A stretch of DNA of 64,000 nt. Source: Talaromyces rugulosus. Taxonomy: Eukaryota; Ascomycota; Eurotiomycetes; Eurotiales; Trichocomaceae. Below are positions 22,400 through 34,185 of the stretch, one piece after another. A program made the position numbers and the translations under genes. The DNA lies in contig NC_049565.1 of the NCBI RefSeq assembly GCF_013368755.1, positions 620,001 through 684,000 on the forward strand, read 5' to 3'. Under the pieces are notes generated by a model, which worked only from the letters and a program-made list of their open reading frames with translations, had not been told where the DNA came from and did not search any database. Every line of letters begins with the position of its first letter. The stretch's first letter is position 1.

Positions 22400-23411
22400 A
22401 TGACTGAGCCTCCAGCTCATGGCGATTATACCGTGGGCTGGATATGTGCTTTACCGGAGACCGAGTTAGTGGCTGCCATGGCCATGTTGGATAAAAGGCA
22501 TCCAGGTCTTCCCGCAATCGGTCCACACGACGATAATTCGTACGTCCTTGGCCGGACCGGTGAACACAATGTGGTGATCGCTTGCTTGCCAGCAGCGACA
22601 ACCGGCAAGGTGTCTGCTGCTACGGTTGCTAAAGATATGATCCGCAGCTTTCCGGCTGTAAGATTTGGGTTGATGGTTGGAATCGGGGGTGCAGCGCCAT
22701 ACTATGGTGCAAAGGGGAACGCTAATTCTGCAAGCGGAGAAGAAGACGAGGATTCTGAAGACTCTGAAGATGATACGGAAGATATACACGACATACGACT
22801 TGGTGACGTGGTGATAAGCCTTCACTCAAAGTCATCGGATGCGGTTGTGCAGTACGATTTCGGGAAGTCGTTGCAGGAAAAGGAATTTGTACATAGTGGC
22901 GGCAAACTGAACAAACCACCGAGCATTGTTCTGGGCGCCGTTGCTCATCTCAAAGCTCTGCATGAGTTGGAAGGACATAATATCTCTGAAACATTGGCAA
23001 ACATGATGTCGAGGTATCCAGCACTTGCAACGAAATTTCAGTATCCAGGATCTCAGAAGGACTACCTCTTTAAGTCGGATTTCGTTCATGAAGCGTCAAG
23101 TGATGAAGGATGCTGTTTTAAGAGATAAATGGGCACAGAAAGAGAGCATTATATGCTTTGAAATGGAGGCTGCTGGTCAGTGTACACCTACTCAGCAAAT
23201 CAGAAATTCAGTGACTTACTTTTACTTAGGCCTCATGGACTCATTCCCCTGCCTCGTCATCCGAGGAATCTGTGATTATGCCGATTCTCATAAGAACAAG
23301 GTCTGGCAGCCGTATGCCGCGGCAACGGCAGCGTCATATGCAAAAGAGCTTCTCCAGGTTATTTCAGGGCAAGGGGTCATGAATATGGATCCGATTAAGC
23401 AGAGTACGTAA
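22400..23411 (+). pseudogene. NLR copy A: nucleoside phosphorylase (PNP_UDP) domain, frameshifted
   Basis: From ATG 22400 it reads [30 protein letters not shown] and [10 protein letters not shown], the hallmarks of the phosphorylase-like domain at the N-terminus of many fungal NLR-like proteins. Compared with copy B, 110 bases are missing after FVHEA (near 23095), which shifts the frame and stops it at 23128. The rest is present in the next frame: [26 protein letters not shown], a 54-base intron (23176-23229), then [20 protein letters not shown] and a stop at 23409-23411. The lost part covers a Cys-containing loop that copy B retains. Sequence is close to copy B throughout. Confidence 0.88.
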
Positions 23412-23439
23412 AGTTCAGCTATGATATTTGTTTTGCTCT

Positions 23440-25655
23440 ATCGCTCTAGTGTGCTCTAATATAATCCCTTATTAACAAATGAACAAGTTGAGAAATCGAT
23501 AAGAGAAATACATGGTATTGTCCAGGACACAGGTGTTGTAGTCCACAACCTCAGGAATAACAGCAGGCATGAAAAGGTCTTTAGCAAATTACCATATGCA
23601 AAAGGTTCCAGTTTTGATGTAGCCAATGCAGAACATGAGGCTAGATGCCATCTAAAAACCAGGATTGACCTGCTTCGCCAGATCCAAGAGTGGGCGGAGA
23701 GTCCGAAACAAAAATGTATATTCTGGCTGAACGGAATGGCTGGTACTGGGAAATCAACAATTTCTCGAACAGTAGCCGGATATTTCAAGGAGAAAAACCA
23801 GCTCGGCGCCAGCTTCTTCTTTAATCAGGGAGAGCGTGATCGTGGTACTACCAAGAAGTTCTTTACCACAATCTGCACGCAACTTCTGCTCCATATTCCT
23901 GAGTTAATTACTCATGTCGAAGAAGTCATTGACACTAACCCTTATATATCAGATAGGATGATGAAGGAACAATTTGATAAACTGCTCCTCCAGCCATTAC
24001 TCAACCTCAGTCAAAGTCAGCCTACAAGTATCATCATTGTGGTCGACGCATTGGATGAATGTGAGCAGGATGACGATATACCAGTAATACTTAAACTCTT
24101 ACCCCAGATCCAGGATATCAAACCTATGCGTCTTCATATATTCCTGACTAGCAGACCTGAATTTGCAATTCGTCTTGGCTTTAATCAAAACAATTCTTAT
24201 CAAGATGTTGTCCTCCATGAGCTTCCCAAGCCCATGATTGAACACGACATACGTGTATACCTGGAAGACGAGCTTTCTAAAATATGTGATGAACGCTCAT
24301 TATCTAACGACTGGCCTGGGAATGAAGCTATCAAAGAATTGGTGCAGATGGCTGTTCCATTATTTATTTTTGCAGCCACAGCATGTCGTTTTATTAAGGA
24401 AGGCATGCACCCAAAAAAGCGACTTCAGGACCTTCTTAAATTCCAAGCAACGACATTTGCATCTCAGATGGGCAAAGTATACCTCCCAATCTTGAATCTA
24501 CTCATGGGGGATAAAGAAGACGACCTAAAAGAGCTTCTGGAAGAATTTCAAGATATCGTTGGGGTTATTATTCTCCTTGCTACACCACTGTCTGTCAAGT
24601 CGCTTGCACTGCTTCTTGATCTGCCTGAACAAACTATCAGCGAACTATTGGATCCATTACACTCAGTCCTGGATATACCAAGCAACAAATATGCCCCAAC
24701 CCGAATTCTGCACTTATCTTTTCGAGACTACCTCTTGACCACGGAAAGCCTTTTCCATATATGTGAGAAAGAGACACACCAGAAGATAGCACTGCATTGC
24801 CTTCGTGTCATGAACACTAGTCTCAAGCACAATATTTGTGGCCTCCTAAGTTATGGGACACAACGAGATGATATTGACAGTCAGGCTGTTCATCAGAATA
24901 TCTCAAAGGATCTGCAATACGCCTGTCAGTATTGGGTATACCATCTTCGTCATAACGAAGACCGTGCCGTTGGGCCCAGAGTTTTTGATTTTTTGAAAAA
25001 GCATTTCCTTCATTGGTTGGAGGCGTTGAGCCTAATGGGTGTTATATCAGAAGCGGTCGCAATGATAGATGCGCTACAGTCAAGGAATGGGGTAGGTGTT
25101 TTCAACTGTCTACACTTGAGTGTTAACTAAGATTATAACCACAGAAGAGCATAGATACTGAAGTTTCAGACTTTCTCTATGATGCCAAACGATTCATTCT
25201 TAAAAACACTTACATTGCGAATATCGCTCCACTTCAACTCTACAGTTCTGGGTTAGTATTTTCACCGATGCAAAGTATTGTTAGAAGGATATTTCCTGGT
25301 AGTATACTCAAACACTTGCATATACTACCACGAGTGGAGGATTTATGGAGCCTAGGACTGCAATCACTAGAGGGCCATTCATATCAGGTTCAGTCGGTCG
25401 CCTTCTCCCCTGATGGGAAAACCCTAGCCTCAGGCTCTGCCGATAAGACTATCAAGCTCTGGAACATCCAGACTGGCTCAGAATTGCAGGCCCTTCGGGG
25501 CCATTCACAGTCAGTTAAATCAGTGACTTTCTCTTCTGATGGGAAAATCCTAGCCTCAGGCTCTGACGATAAGACTGTTAAGCTCTGGAACGTCCAGACT
25601 GGCTCTAAACTGCAGACTCTTCACGGCCATTTAAATTGGGTTCAGTCGGTGGTCC
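23440..25655 (+). pseudogene. NLR copy A: NACHT domain and truncated WD40 array
   Basis: The frame opens after a stop at about 23455 with EQVEKSIREIHGIVQDTG. NACHT follows: Walker A GMAGTGKST near 23736, Walker B IIIVVDALDEC near 24035-24065, then a conserved helical region to 25091. A 53-base intron (25092-25144) keeps the frame into the WD40 exon (DTEVSDFLYDAKRFILKN). Two full WD40 units (LWNIQTGSELQALRGHSQSV type) and the start of a third are present, then homology ends near 25650. There is no ATG where copy B has its start. Together with the loss of the array end, this makes copy A a pseudogene or a 5'-fused fragment. Confidence 0.87.
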
Positions 25656-27422
25656 AAATCGCCTGTTCCGCAAGAGTGGGTGTCTTCTTTTCCGTCGCAG
25701 ATATTGTCATCTACCGCCCATTCTCTGCCCTCACAAGCCTCTGCCCCGATGCTGCAGTTGTCAGCCTCCAATCCTTCCACAGAAGAGTCTCAACCGATCA
25801 ACTCCTCTATCGCTTCCGTTGAGCCAGCTGACAGTGATTTGCCATTCCAGCTGAAAATCCCCATCTTGGCCACTGGCCGCCAACTGGATGACGAAGATCC
25901 CTGTAGTAGGGTTACAGCTGAGGAGAGTTATGCTCGTGATGACATCAACTGTCTATCACAGCAAACATGCCCTAGCCCTGAAGATAATTCCGGACATCTT
26001 GATGTGCCGGACATCAGAACGACAAGCCCCTTGTCCACGTCACAGAGAGATATAGCGCTATTGGATGAGTTACCGAACGAGGTTTTCAATCCAAGTTGTC
26101 CAACAAACGAGGATCGTATGAGTACATTCCCAGAGAGCCCAATATTGAATACATCATTCAATGGCGATGGTCAACCTATCAATTCCGTTGACCTTAGCAT
26201 CACAATGCCCATTGTCCAAGGGGTGACGCGTGACCAGAACAGCCACGTTAACGCAACTGCAACGGAAACACAGAGCTTTGATGATGTGATGCATTCACAT
26301 GAGGATACGGATCTCGATGCTGTGCACCAAGGGTGGCGGGAAAGATCCGCCACGGTCGAAACTGTCCATACGGTGCTCCATCAGGCATATTCAAGCCATG
26401 TGCCCCGAGAAACTAGGGAAAGTCGATTGTCCCAGTCCCAGATACAGCAGCTCATTCATGGAGAAACGGCTGTGGTCTCGTTGCGGGATGGTCGACGCAG
26501 AAAACGCAGTCGAAGACGTTCAACTCGGACAGGTATGCGCCATCCCGCCTCGCCAGACAGTGCAGAAAGCGATGACTCGGACGATCATAACTATCATGAC
26601 ACCAGTGATGAAGAAGATGGGGGATTAAATAATTAGCGTCAAGTTCATCCGACTAAAAGGATGAAAACGTCAATGACCTGCCCGATCCGGGAAAGACCAG
26701 GGCTAGATGCCAAGGAAGTGACATCGCCGAATTCATTACATGAGCTGTCTTCGAAGGAAAATACGAATTGTGTAGAACAAATTAGAATGTACGGTCGCCT
26801 GTTTCGCAAGATCACTCTTCTTTCGCGGGTTCGATATTTCTGTTATTTTGACGAGGATCCATGCTTAACTGTCCCGGAACCGATGGCTTTTAATATTGAG
26901 CAGGAGTGCAATCAAGATGCGGGAAACAAGATGTCTAATATCCAGGCCATGGATGTCGAAGGCATATTCACCCGTGATGTCGACACCCGAGGCGATACGT
27001 GGAGCTGGTGTTTCAAGGAAAGAAAGACAGCATCGCCATCCTCCAGTCAATCGGGAGATGCAGTGCACTCGGCTCCTAGTATTGCCCATAGTTCCCAGTC
27101 CTCTAAGTTGCATCGACAAAGGAAACGCACACCGTACTCTACCGAAGAAGAAAAACTCCTTATTGATCTGAAAAGGAAACAGAATCTCCCATGGCGCGAA
27201 ATCGCAAAGCATTTTCCAGGAAGAAAGACAAGTACACTGCAAGTTCATTATTCCACGAAACTGAAGGATCGGGAGGTAGGAACCTCTAAGGCGAATCACG
27301 ACCACGGAGATGAATTCTGCACTGTGAACCCGTCCCTTCAATCCACCGAAGATAACACTCCCCGTCAGCGGTATGGGTTGCGTTCGAATAGACGCTCACA
27401 AGGTCGCTTTGCTTCAGAGTAG
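25656..27422 (+). pseudogene. Myb/SANT-domain protein, 5' truncated, one in-frame stop
   Basis: One frame runs from the NLR junction (PVPQEWVSSFPSQILSS) to 27422, interrupted only by TAG at 26634-26636. The first part is low-complexity and acidic, ending with a basic patch (RRRKRSRRRSTR) and an acidic DESDD-type tail. After the stop the same frame continues QVHPTKRMK and includes a Myb-like domain RTPYSTEEEKLLIDLKRKQN, LPWREIAKHFPGRKTSTLQV, HYSTKLK near 27120-27265. The tail PRQRYGLRSNRRSQGRF is also typical of such fungal proteins. It is probably a DNA-binding regulator fragment whose 5' end was lost when joined to the WD40 array. The stop could come from CAG by a C to T change. Confidence 0.75.
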
Positions 27423-27829
27423 GCCAGTGGCCGAGGTATGTCTTGGTGTGTGTCGCTCGTAATTGAGACCCGCAATTGAATGTTTCCTTTTTAATGCCCT
27501 ATTTTGGTGAATGGCTGTCTTTACGATATGATCTATTCTGTGGCCACACCATTAGAATTAATATTTCTTTGCAAATGAGAATTCTCCGATAATAGGCAAT
27601 GACATGTTGTTTATTTTACGTACATTAAATATCTAATAAAGACAGCCACGGATAGTCTCGTCCGCCTTATTTCTCCACATGTTCTTTAGCCTTCATATCT
27701 TTATTTTAGTTACTTTATTATTACTTTACACTTTATCAAGTTATTAAATTGATTTGATTGATTTCATATTATCAACAAGAAAAAAACAATAACAGAAGCT
27801 TTAAAACCCCCCCTAAAAACGCAAAATTT
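27423..27829. other. AT-rich spacer
   Basis: No gene seen. It must contain the 3' ends of the converging Myb-like and 119-aa genes. Confidence 0.5.
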
Positions 27830-28262
27830 TCATTCCCAGGGCGCTGGGCCCAGCCCTCGACGCCATGCATCGAACCCAGGAAACTTGGACTTCACCCGGG
27901 CAAGCATATTGTTTTTGGTATTGGGGTCATCACCCCCCAATACACCCCACAGCAGCCGTAGGTCCTCTCGATAATCGCGCAGCCAATTGGCTGCTTCTTG
28001 CTCGTTGGGCACCTGTTCATAGTGTCGAAAAACCCTGTGAACCTCTTGGCCGAGGTGCCGGACAAATTCACACTAATCACTATATTAAGTATACTCTATC
28101 ATTGTACCCAACCCATTTTCCTTTATTAGATAGCTGAGTGCTTACACGGCAGAGTGTATCGATATCAAGATCAAGATCAAAATCCCCAGGAGGGGGGCCG
28201 GCAGGAGAAGGGCCAGAGCCAGCGGCCAGGCTAGAGCCAGGAGCAGGAGCAGGAGCAGACAT
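27830..28262 (-). CDS. Small two-exon gene of unknown function (119 aa)
   Basis: ATG at 28262. Exon 1 (28262-28146) encodes a Pro/Ala/Gly-rich start and DFDLDLDIDTLCR. A 73-base intron (28145-28073, GTAAGC...GATTAG, phase 0) leads to exon 2 (28072-27830): CEFVRHLGQEVHRVFRHYEQ, VPNEQEAANWLRDYREDLRL, LWGVLGGDDPNTKNNMLARV and a short tail ending PAPWE. Splicing removes the only stops in the way, and the second exon has the regular amphipathic look of a real alpha-helical protein. I do not know the family; such short proteins could belong to a repeated element, but I see no terminal repeats around it. Confidence 0.68.
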
Positions 28263-29793
28263 TTTAATGAAGCTATTCCATATACTATTAGATACTGCTT
28301 GATTTTTTGAACTGGCACTGTGTATACTTGGTTGTTAAAGATGATTCACTTACCTGTTTGTTGCTGCGGTCGTGGTTGTTGCTGCTGCCGTGATTGAGGC
28401 TGAAGAGTAAAAGGAAGATAGGCTCACGATTCAACCGTATTCTTTTGTGGGCGACCCTCCAGTGAATAACCCTAAGTACATGGATGGTGCTTTGAAGCTG
28501 AAGTATCTCGGTTTCTATAAAGATCTTATCTATACTTGAGTTTATACCATTACTATTGAATTACTCACAACCCCAATGGAAAATGATATAAATAACTAGC
28601 CAGACATATTCTTTGCTATCTATATTAATCTAAATCATTTATTCAATGAGAAATAATTAGGATTTGATGCTAATATCAACGTTTATATATATTATTTATG
28701 CGATACATAGATACAAGACGAAACTATATACAAACATTAGGGCTAGCTACCAAACCTAACCAATCAATAGTTGGTATTCTGCGGCAGCCCCGCTTTAGCC
28801 CCCACTTAGTATTGAATATCAGTACGCGACTGGTCCATTTTAAATCCTTAATTTGACTAGAGAGGTCTTCATGCTATGTACACCAAAAATCACCCCCGTC
28901 TATTTTGATCCCATCTAGCAGACCGGAAGAAACAGGATCTGGTTCTTCAAGTGCCTCATCAGCAATTAGTTTAGTAACAATCTTTTCAGATAACACCTTT
29001 CCGACCGCTGCATGTATAAAATCATTGGGTAAATGATTTGCCAATCGGCCTTGCGACAAATGACTTACTAATCGAGACTGATAATGCGAATCGAGGAATT
29101 AATCGTTTGATCAGCCTAATATCGCCAACTCGAATGGCTTTCTTGAGATTTAAACATGTCTCCATAATAAATAAATCGTGTATGACCAAGGAATTGGTAA
29201 TCCCCGCTGTTATCTGTTATTGCTTGCTTTTCTTCATCTGTTTTGACTAGACGTAAGGCAAGTAAAGTACATGGACGCAGCTGTTTTAAATATGTATCAA
29301 CTGCCCTTCGATCCTTTCATAATGGATCTGAATCCCCTTTTTCAATGCCCATATGAATTGAGGGTAGAGGCCAGTTGGCGATGTAACCATCTAGGGATGA
29401 GATCCGGTAGCATTGGAGTCTACGGACGAATCAATTATGTGTCAGCCTTGAGAGCGTCATCCAGAATGGGCATGATCGGATGTATAGTAGGTAATCTAGG
29501 AGCATGGATCCACCACTCAGCCAGGGAAGGCTTCACTGGGCGATGTAAAACCTTTCCTATCCAGGCAGGTATGACCATCGACCAGACAGGCTAGGCGTGT
29601 CAGCCTTGTTGGATAGGTTAATAGCTCATGATGGCCAATAACAGGTGGGTTGCTGGGGCATTTCGGCAACCTAGGATGCCGAAATGCGCCCAGCGCAACT
29701 ATATAAAGGCCAACATCCCCCTCGCCTCTGTCTCTCTTCCTCCACCACGATCTCCATAGACCTACGCTCTTCTGAGGAAATTTCTCTTTGACA
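28263..29793. other. Mostly non-coding
   Basis: A minus-strand open stretch (about 29100-28874) reads YQSRLVSHLSQGRLANHLPN and KLIADEALEEPDPVSSGLLD. It has no Met near its start and may be a coding relic. The rest is AT-rich. The last ~90 bases contain ACTATATAAAGG (near 29699), a good TATA box for the gene starting at 29794. Confidence 0.4.
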
Positions 29794-32030
29794 ATGGACT
29801 CGAATTCTTTCGTACTACAACAGACACCTGAAACAGCATGCTCTACAGATAAGGCGATGAAACTTCTGAGAGAAGCTTTCCAATTGATCATCTCTGATGG
29901 AGTTGACCTGCGTCGCGAGCCAGAGGTATGCCGAATTTCTGAAATGAGGAAGCGACACTATTAACTATTATGTTAGTTTTGTATGATCGTTGATCAACTA
30001 TGTGAAAAAGCCCCTGAAGCTGCCGAAGCCATAGTTGGAACAATCCAGAAAAGCCCTAAGATTGACTGTCTCAATTTTTATGGTGAGACCTTGGCAATAC
30101 GCAAAAGGAAATCAACCGAAGATCCCATTTACCGGTCACCCAAATATGCGAGACGAATTTCCAATTCCAGTGATGCCAACTTGGTACTGGGCCAAGACTC
30201 GACGGAAAATGGTGTCAAGGAGGAAAACCAAGGCACCGAGAAGGACTTAGCCAACGATGGGACCCCCAGGACAAAGTCGCGGTCGCAAGTGGTGGAAGGT
30301 CAGGAGCTCGCAATTGCCGATATGAACCTAGGAGTGTCAACAGACAAGATTCCCCTAGCCGAGGAGACGACCGAGTCGACCATCCTGGACATGACTCTCC
30401 AAGCCGTCCACGTCATCCATCAACTCTGCACATACACGAAGGATGTTCCAAGAGCCATCCATGCCCAGATACTGCAGACCATTCAAAAGTCTCACTCCGG
30501 ACGAGTCACAGCGCCAATCGATACCCAATGGTCTGATGGTTCGAGGTGGCTGCAAATACTTGACATGGGATCATCCACAGGTATCCGAACGACTGTCCTC
30601 AACATGGTAGAATACATGGGAGCATGGGAATGGTTCGACGAACAGTGCAAACATGCGGAAGCCACGGTCTGCACCAAGAAGGGCAAGCTCGTGGAACGTC
30701 GGGGGGGCAGCTAGTCACGTTCTCAATATGGTGTAATGTCAGCAACCCAATGTCACTGTACCAGGCAAATGGATTAGTGGAGTGGGCCCGGTGACGGTGA
30801 AAGAGGTCGGCGATACGGCCAACTTTGAAGGCAAAAGAAAGGAACTGAGGAAACGCATTATTAACCAGCTCCACCGAGGCGAGAAGCTAAGCAAACTTGT
30901 CAAAGTAATTGGATTGGGGATATTGCTTAGCCCTAAAATCTGGTAAGGTTGTACTATCATTCCCAGCTCCATCTTACTGACGAAACATTGTAGGGACTAT
31001 ACGAAGATGGGTTGGAAACATCTTGACACCCTGATAAAAAATACTCAATCAGATCACCGAGAAATGGAGCTATATAGGATCCTCAGTGGACAGGTAGAGC
31101 GATTAGTTCATGAAGGGTCACCGGATCTTCACGCCTTCTACAATGATCTGGAATCAGAAGAACTTATATCATCCTGCCAAGTCGATCAGTGGAGGAAGGA
31201 ATATATCTTGGGTAGCGTGAGTAACATTTCTTACCCAACAGATCCCTTATTAATCAAATCAGGATCCCCTGCCAGATGCTGAACTTAATGCTGCGGTTGA
31301 CCAATTGGTCCACCTTATTAGCAACAAGGTACTACATAAGAATACACCAGATAAAGAAGATACTATTTCAGTAAATGGAAGTACGGAACTATTCTGTAAT
31401 ATCTTTGAGCAACTCCGCCCAGGAAGATGGATGAGCGATGAAATTATTATGGCAGTCATGCAAATAGTGGACAAACCTACGTTTGTCAGGCATGGTCTTA
31501 GAATCCCGTTAGATGAAATTGTCCATGGACAACTGCAGGCAATTAAACGGCCATTCGCCAACTGGGCCCGGCAAATGGGGAATTATCGAAGAGTCACCAA
31601 GGAAGCCGACAGTCTGGTTTATTTTTGCCCAATTAACCATCAAAACAGCCACTATTCACTACTTGAAATCAATGAGCCAGAGAGGAAAATACATCACTTT
31701 GACTCACTGGCAGAAAGAGCCCGCCAAGATCGGGTGTCCTCACTGATCAAGAAAGAATTCGCTGGCCTAAAATATCTATATGAGGAAGCCGTAAGTAGCG
31801 TGTCCGAATCTCTATATAAAAACTTGCGATAACAGTTATAGGCCACCCCGCAACAGATCGATGGTTGGAGCTGCGGGGCTCGGGTTATTTGGAATTTTAA
31901 ACGCCTGGCAAACGGTCTTCCAATTGGACCTAGGGATACTGTGCATGATTCAAACCGTATGACACTGGAGATCGTGGATGGTCTCATGGCATGTGTTGAG
32001 GATGGGCGTATTATAAAATACAGGGACTAG
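29794..32030 (+). CDS. Ulp1-like cysteine protease (peptidase C48 family), six exons
   Basis: Exons inferred from frame continuity: 29794-29925, 29977-about 30690, 30743-30942, 30994-31216, 31263-31790, 31842-32030, giving about 661 residues. Introns are 46-51 bases with good GT-AG ends, except the one near 30691-30742, whose donor is weak and uncertain. The C-terminal third carries the C48 triad: His in NHQNSHYSLLEI, Asp in KIHHFDSLAE and Cys in QQIDGWSCGARVIWNF, with the Gln of TPQQ before it. This family cleaves SUMO-like modifiers, or is carried by transposons. The N-terminal 400 residues are polar with a likely nuclear basic stretch (AIRKRKSTEDP) and no known domain. A TATA box lies about 95 bases upstream. 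No disabling change was seen, in contrast with the two genes that follow. Confidence 0.8.
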
Positions 32031-32433
32031 ATAGTACTACTGGAAGCAGTCGACGACGAGGATGAAGAGCGTGGTTTTGATGGCAGAGTCGGGGAGAAGG
32101 GTTGATGTTATAGGAGGCAGTCCGGCTGTTTAGTAATTTTTATCAAAAATAGTTGAAGCAAGCAGACATATTTAAGGTCAATCATAAAAATCGACTGGGT
32201 CAACTGAGCCTAGTCAGGCACCACTCGATCTGGAGTACATCGCACCAGTGCGCTTGCCTCCGGCCAGCGGTCGCAGAACTTAATCGCATAGCCATGGCCA
32301 ATAATCCTCCTCCGCATACTGTATGGCCCGACGAAGGAGATCACGTATTTTGAAAATACCATAGATGCTACGTGTATCGGCGTAAATTGTGCTTATGGGT
32401 CCAATCACATGCTGCCATTTTAATTCAGTTAAT
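32031..32433. other. Spacer between convergent genes
   Basis: No gene seen; it separates the protease gene from the convergent nuclease-like pseudogene. Confidence 0.5.
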
Positions 32434-33550
32434 TCAGTTTACAAACAACGTTCGCAGAAAACTTACCATTTCTTTTCCCAGATCATAAGCCATATAGATA
32501 TGCCAATCGTGGCCAATAACTGTAAAGCCAAGAGTGGGCGGAACATGGCCTTCGGCAGAACCTTCTTCCGCGATTTGGTAGAGTTGAGCCGTTCTCCGAA
32601 TACCTGCAGTAAGCCAGATCGTAAGTTGAGCCAACGCTTCCTTCTTTCCTCCATCATCGGGTTTCACCTCGAGTCCAGAAAATAAAGCAACTAGCTTAGT
32701 GTATGCATCGGTGGTTTGGCTGATGTTCATCCCCAAGCCTCCAAAGCTGACTTTCTGGTACAGATCAAAGGCATCAGGGCCGCCGGAGAACTCGAATGAG
32801 TAGTCCGCCTTTTTGTTTAACTTGGAAAGACTATTCGCAGCCGTCGGAAGGAGGTCTTTCTCAATTTGTTGCGACTGCCTAATCATCATGAATAATGCCT
32901 CACAGCAATGATTTGAAGACTTACACACTGACTAACCGCAGCATGGTTCCCTCAAGGACAGAGTTCAGTAAAGGCTGAACAACATCTAAGCACCAAGCAT
33001 TTTCGTCTTTACCGTATGTATCACAGTCTCTTGCATTTAAATATATCTTTTCAAGCTGCTGCCATAGTGATCCAGCGTCGGGTGGTTGCACATTCGTATA
33101 AGCGTAGTCCGGAATGTCCTGGTAATACTCGCGATCCAAGCCTTCGATTCGAGACTGGAAACATCGCGGCAATATTTTCCCTCCAAAATTTTCGGTAAGG
33201 CGTTTCCGGAGAAGCACCACACGCTGCGGAAGATCGCCAGTCGCTTGCGGTTCACAGATGATAGGAGGGTTGGTTCATCGAAGATCGATAAATAGACTTC
33301 GTGTTGGGCTACTAGGACGCGAGGGTGTAGATGTAGTAGACTGTAGTCTAGTACGGTCAGAAAGGTCTGATAACGACGCCCCGTCTGTTCATCATCGTTT
33401 TGAAGGGCTAGGTTCGCATCGCGGTGTTGGAGTCATACTCCTTTCTCTTTTCCAGCCGCCGGATCTAGACAACAGGGTCGTCGGGGGTGAAGACGAAGTC
33501 ACGGCTGAAGAAGAAGCGGATATTTGCATTACCCAATCTTGAAGATCCAT
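32434..33550 (-). pseudogene. PD-(D/E)XK nuclease-like protein with three in-frame TGA codons
   Basis: ATG at 33550 opens MDLQDWVMQISASSS, a typical start for this fungal family. A Ser/Pro-rich, basic segment (KRERSMTPTPRCEPSPSKR) follows. Exon 1 ends at 32925, a 46-base intron (32924-32879) follows, and exon 2 runs to 32434: 356 codons. The nuclease-like fold is marked by KKADYSFEF (Asp), LFSGLEVKPDDGGKKEALAQ (ExK) and GFTVIGHDWHIYMAYD. Three TGA codons interrupt the N-terminal part: two adjacent ones after SPSKR and one before TNPPIICEPQ. All fit CGA to TGA changes. The domain itself is undamaged, so inactivation may be recent. It converges on the Ulp1-like gene. Confidence 0.8.
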
Positions 33551-34185
33551 TAGACTGGAAAGTAAGCTGTGGCTCTCAGTCTCTCAGTATATTGTTGGGA
33601 TTCGAGAGTAGTAACGTCAGCTAGCTTGCTATCCATAGGTTTCGGACTAATATATATCCGATCCGGGAAGTGCATAACGCTATGAGAAATGTTCCTGTAT
33701 AAGGCATGGCCCTCGGTATTCGCCTAGGAAGTGAGCCTGTGCTACATAATTTGTTTTAATCACTGTCCAGGAGGCAAAGTAATCTAAGTATAAATAATAC
33801 TAAGTAAAACCAAAAACCATAACATGTCACAGTCCTCCTTCTCCAAGCCAATAACCTTAGCCCGCATACTAGCTGTCGCCCAGATATATAATAAATATTG
33901 AGTAGAACATACAGCATAATTTTACATATATACCAGGTTTAGTCATAAAGTACGCATACATTGTAGGCCATATTAAAAAAGATACGCCATCATGAAAATT
34001 TTACACTAAAATAATTAGCATAGGCATCTATGCTACCAAGTAGAAAACATAAAAACCACAATTCAACCTGCCGCCCAGTCCTGATTGCTAGACCAGAATT
34101 CCTCAAGTATTCAACCAAATTTCCGCGACGCAAGCATATCCAATTGGGCTATTAGGTCCTTTCTGGATGACCTAGGCTCTACACC
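33551..34185. other. AT-rich spacer
   Basis: No gene seen; it includes the upstream side of the nuclease-like gene. Confidence 0.5.

Noticed and set aside
29271..29594. Plus-strand frame of 107 codons before the Ulp1-like gene
   Set aside because: No motif, and it covers the promoter-proximal region of the gene at 29794; left out.
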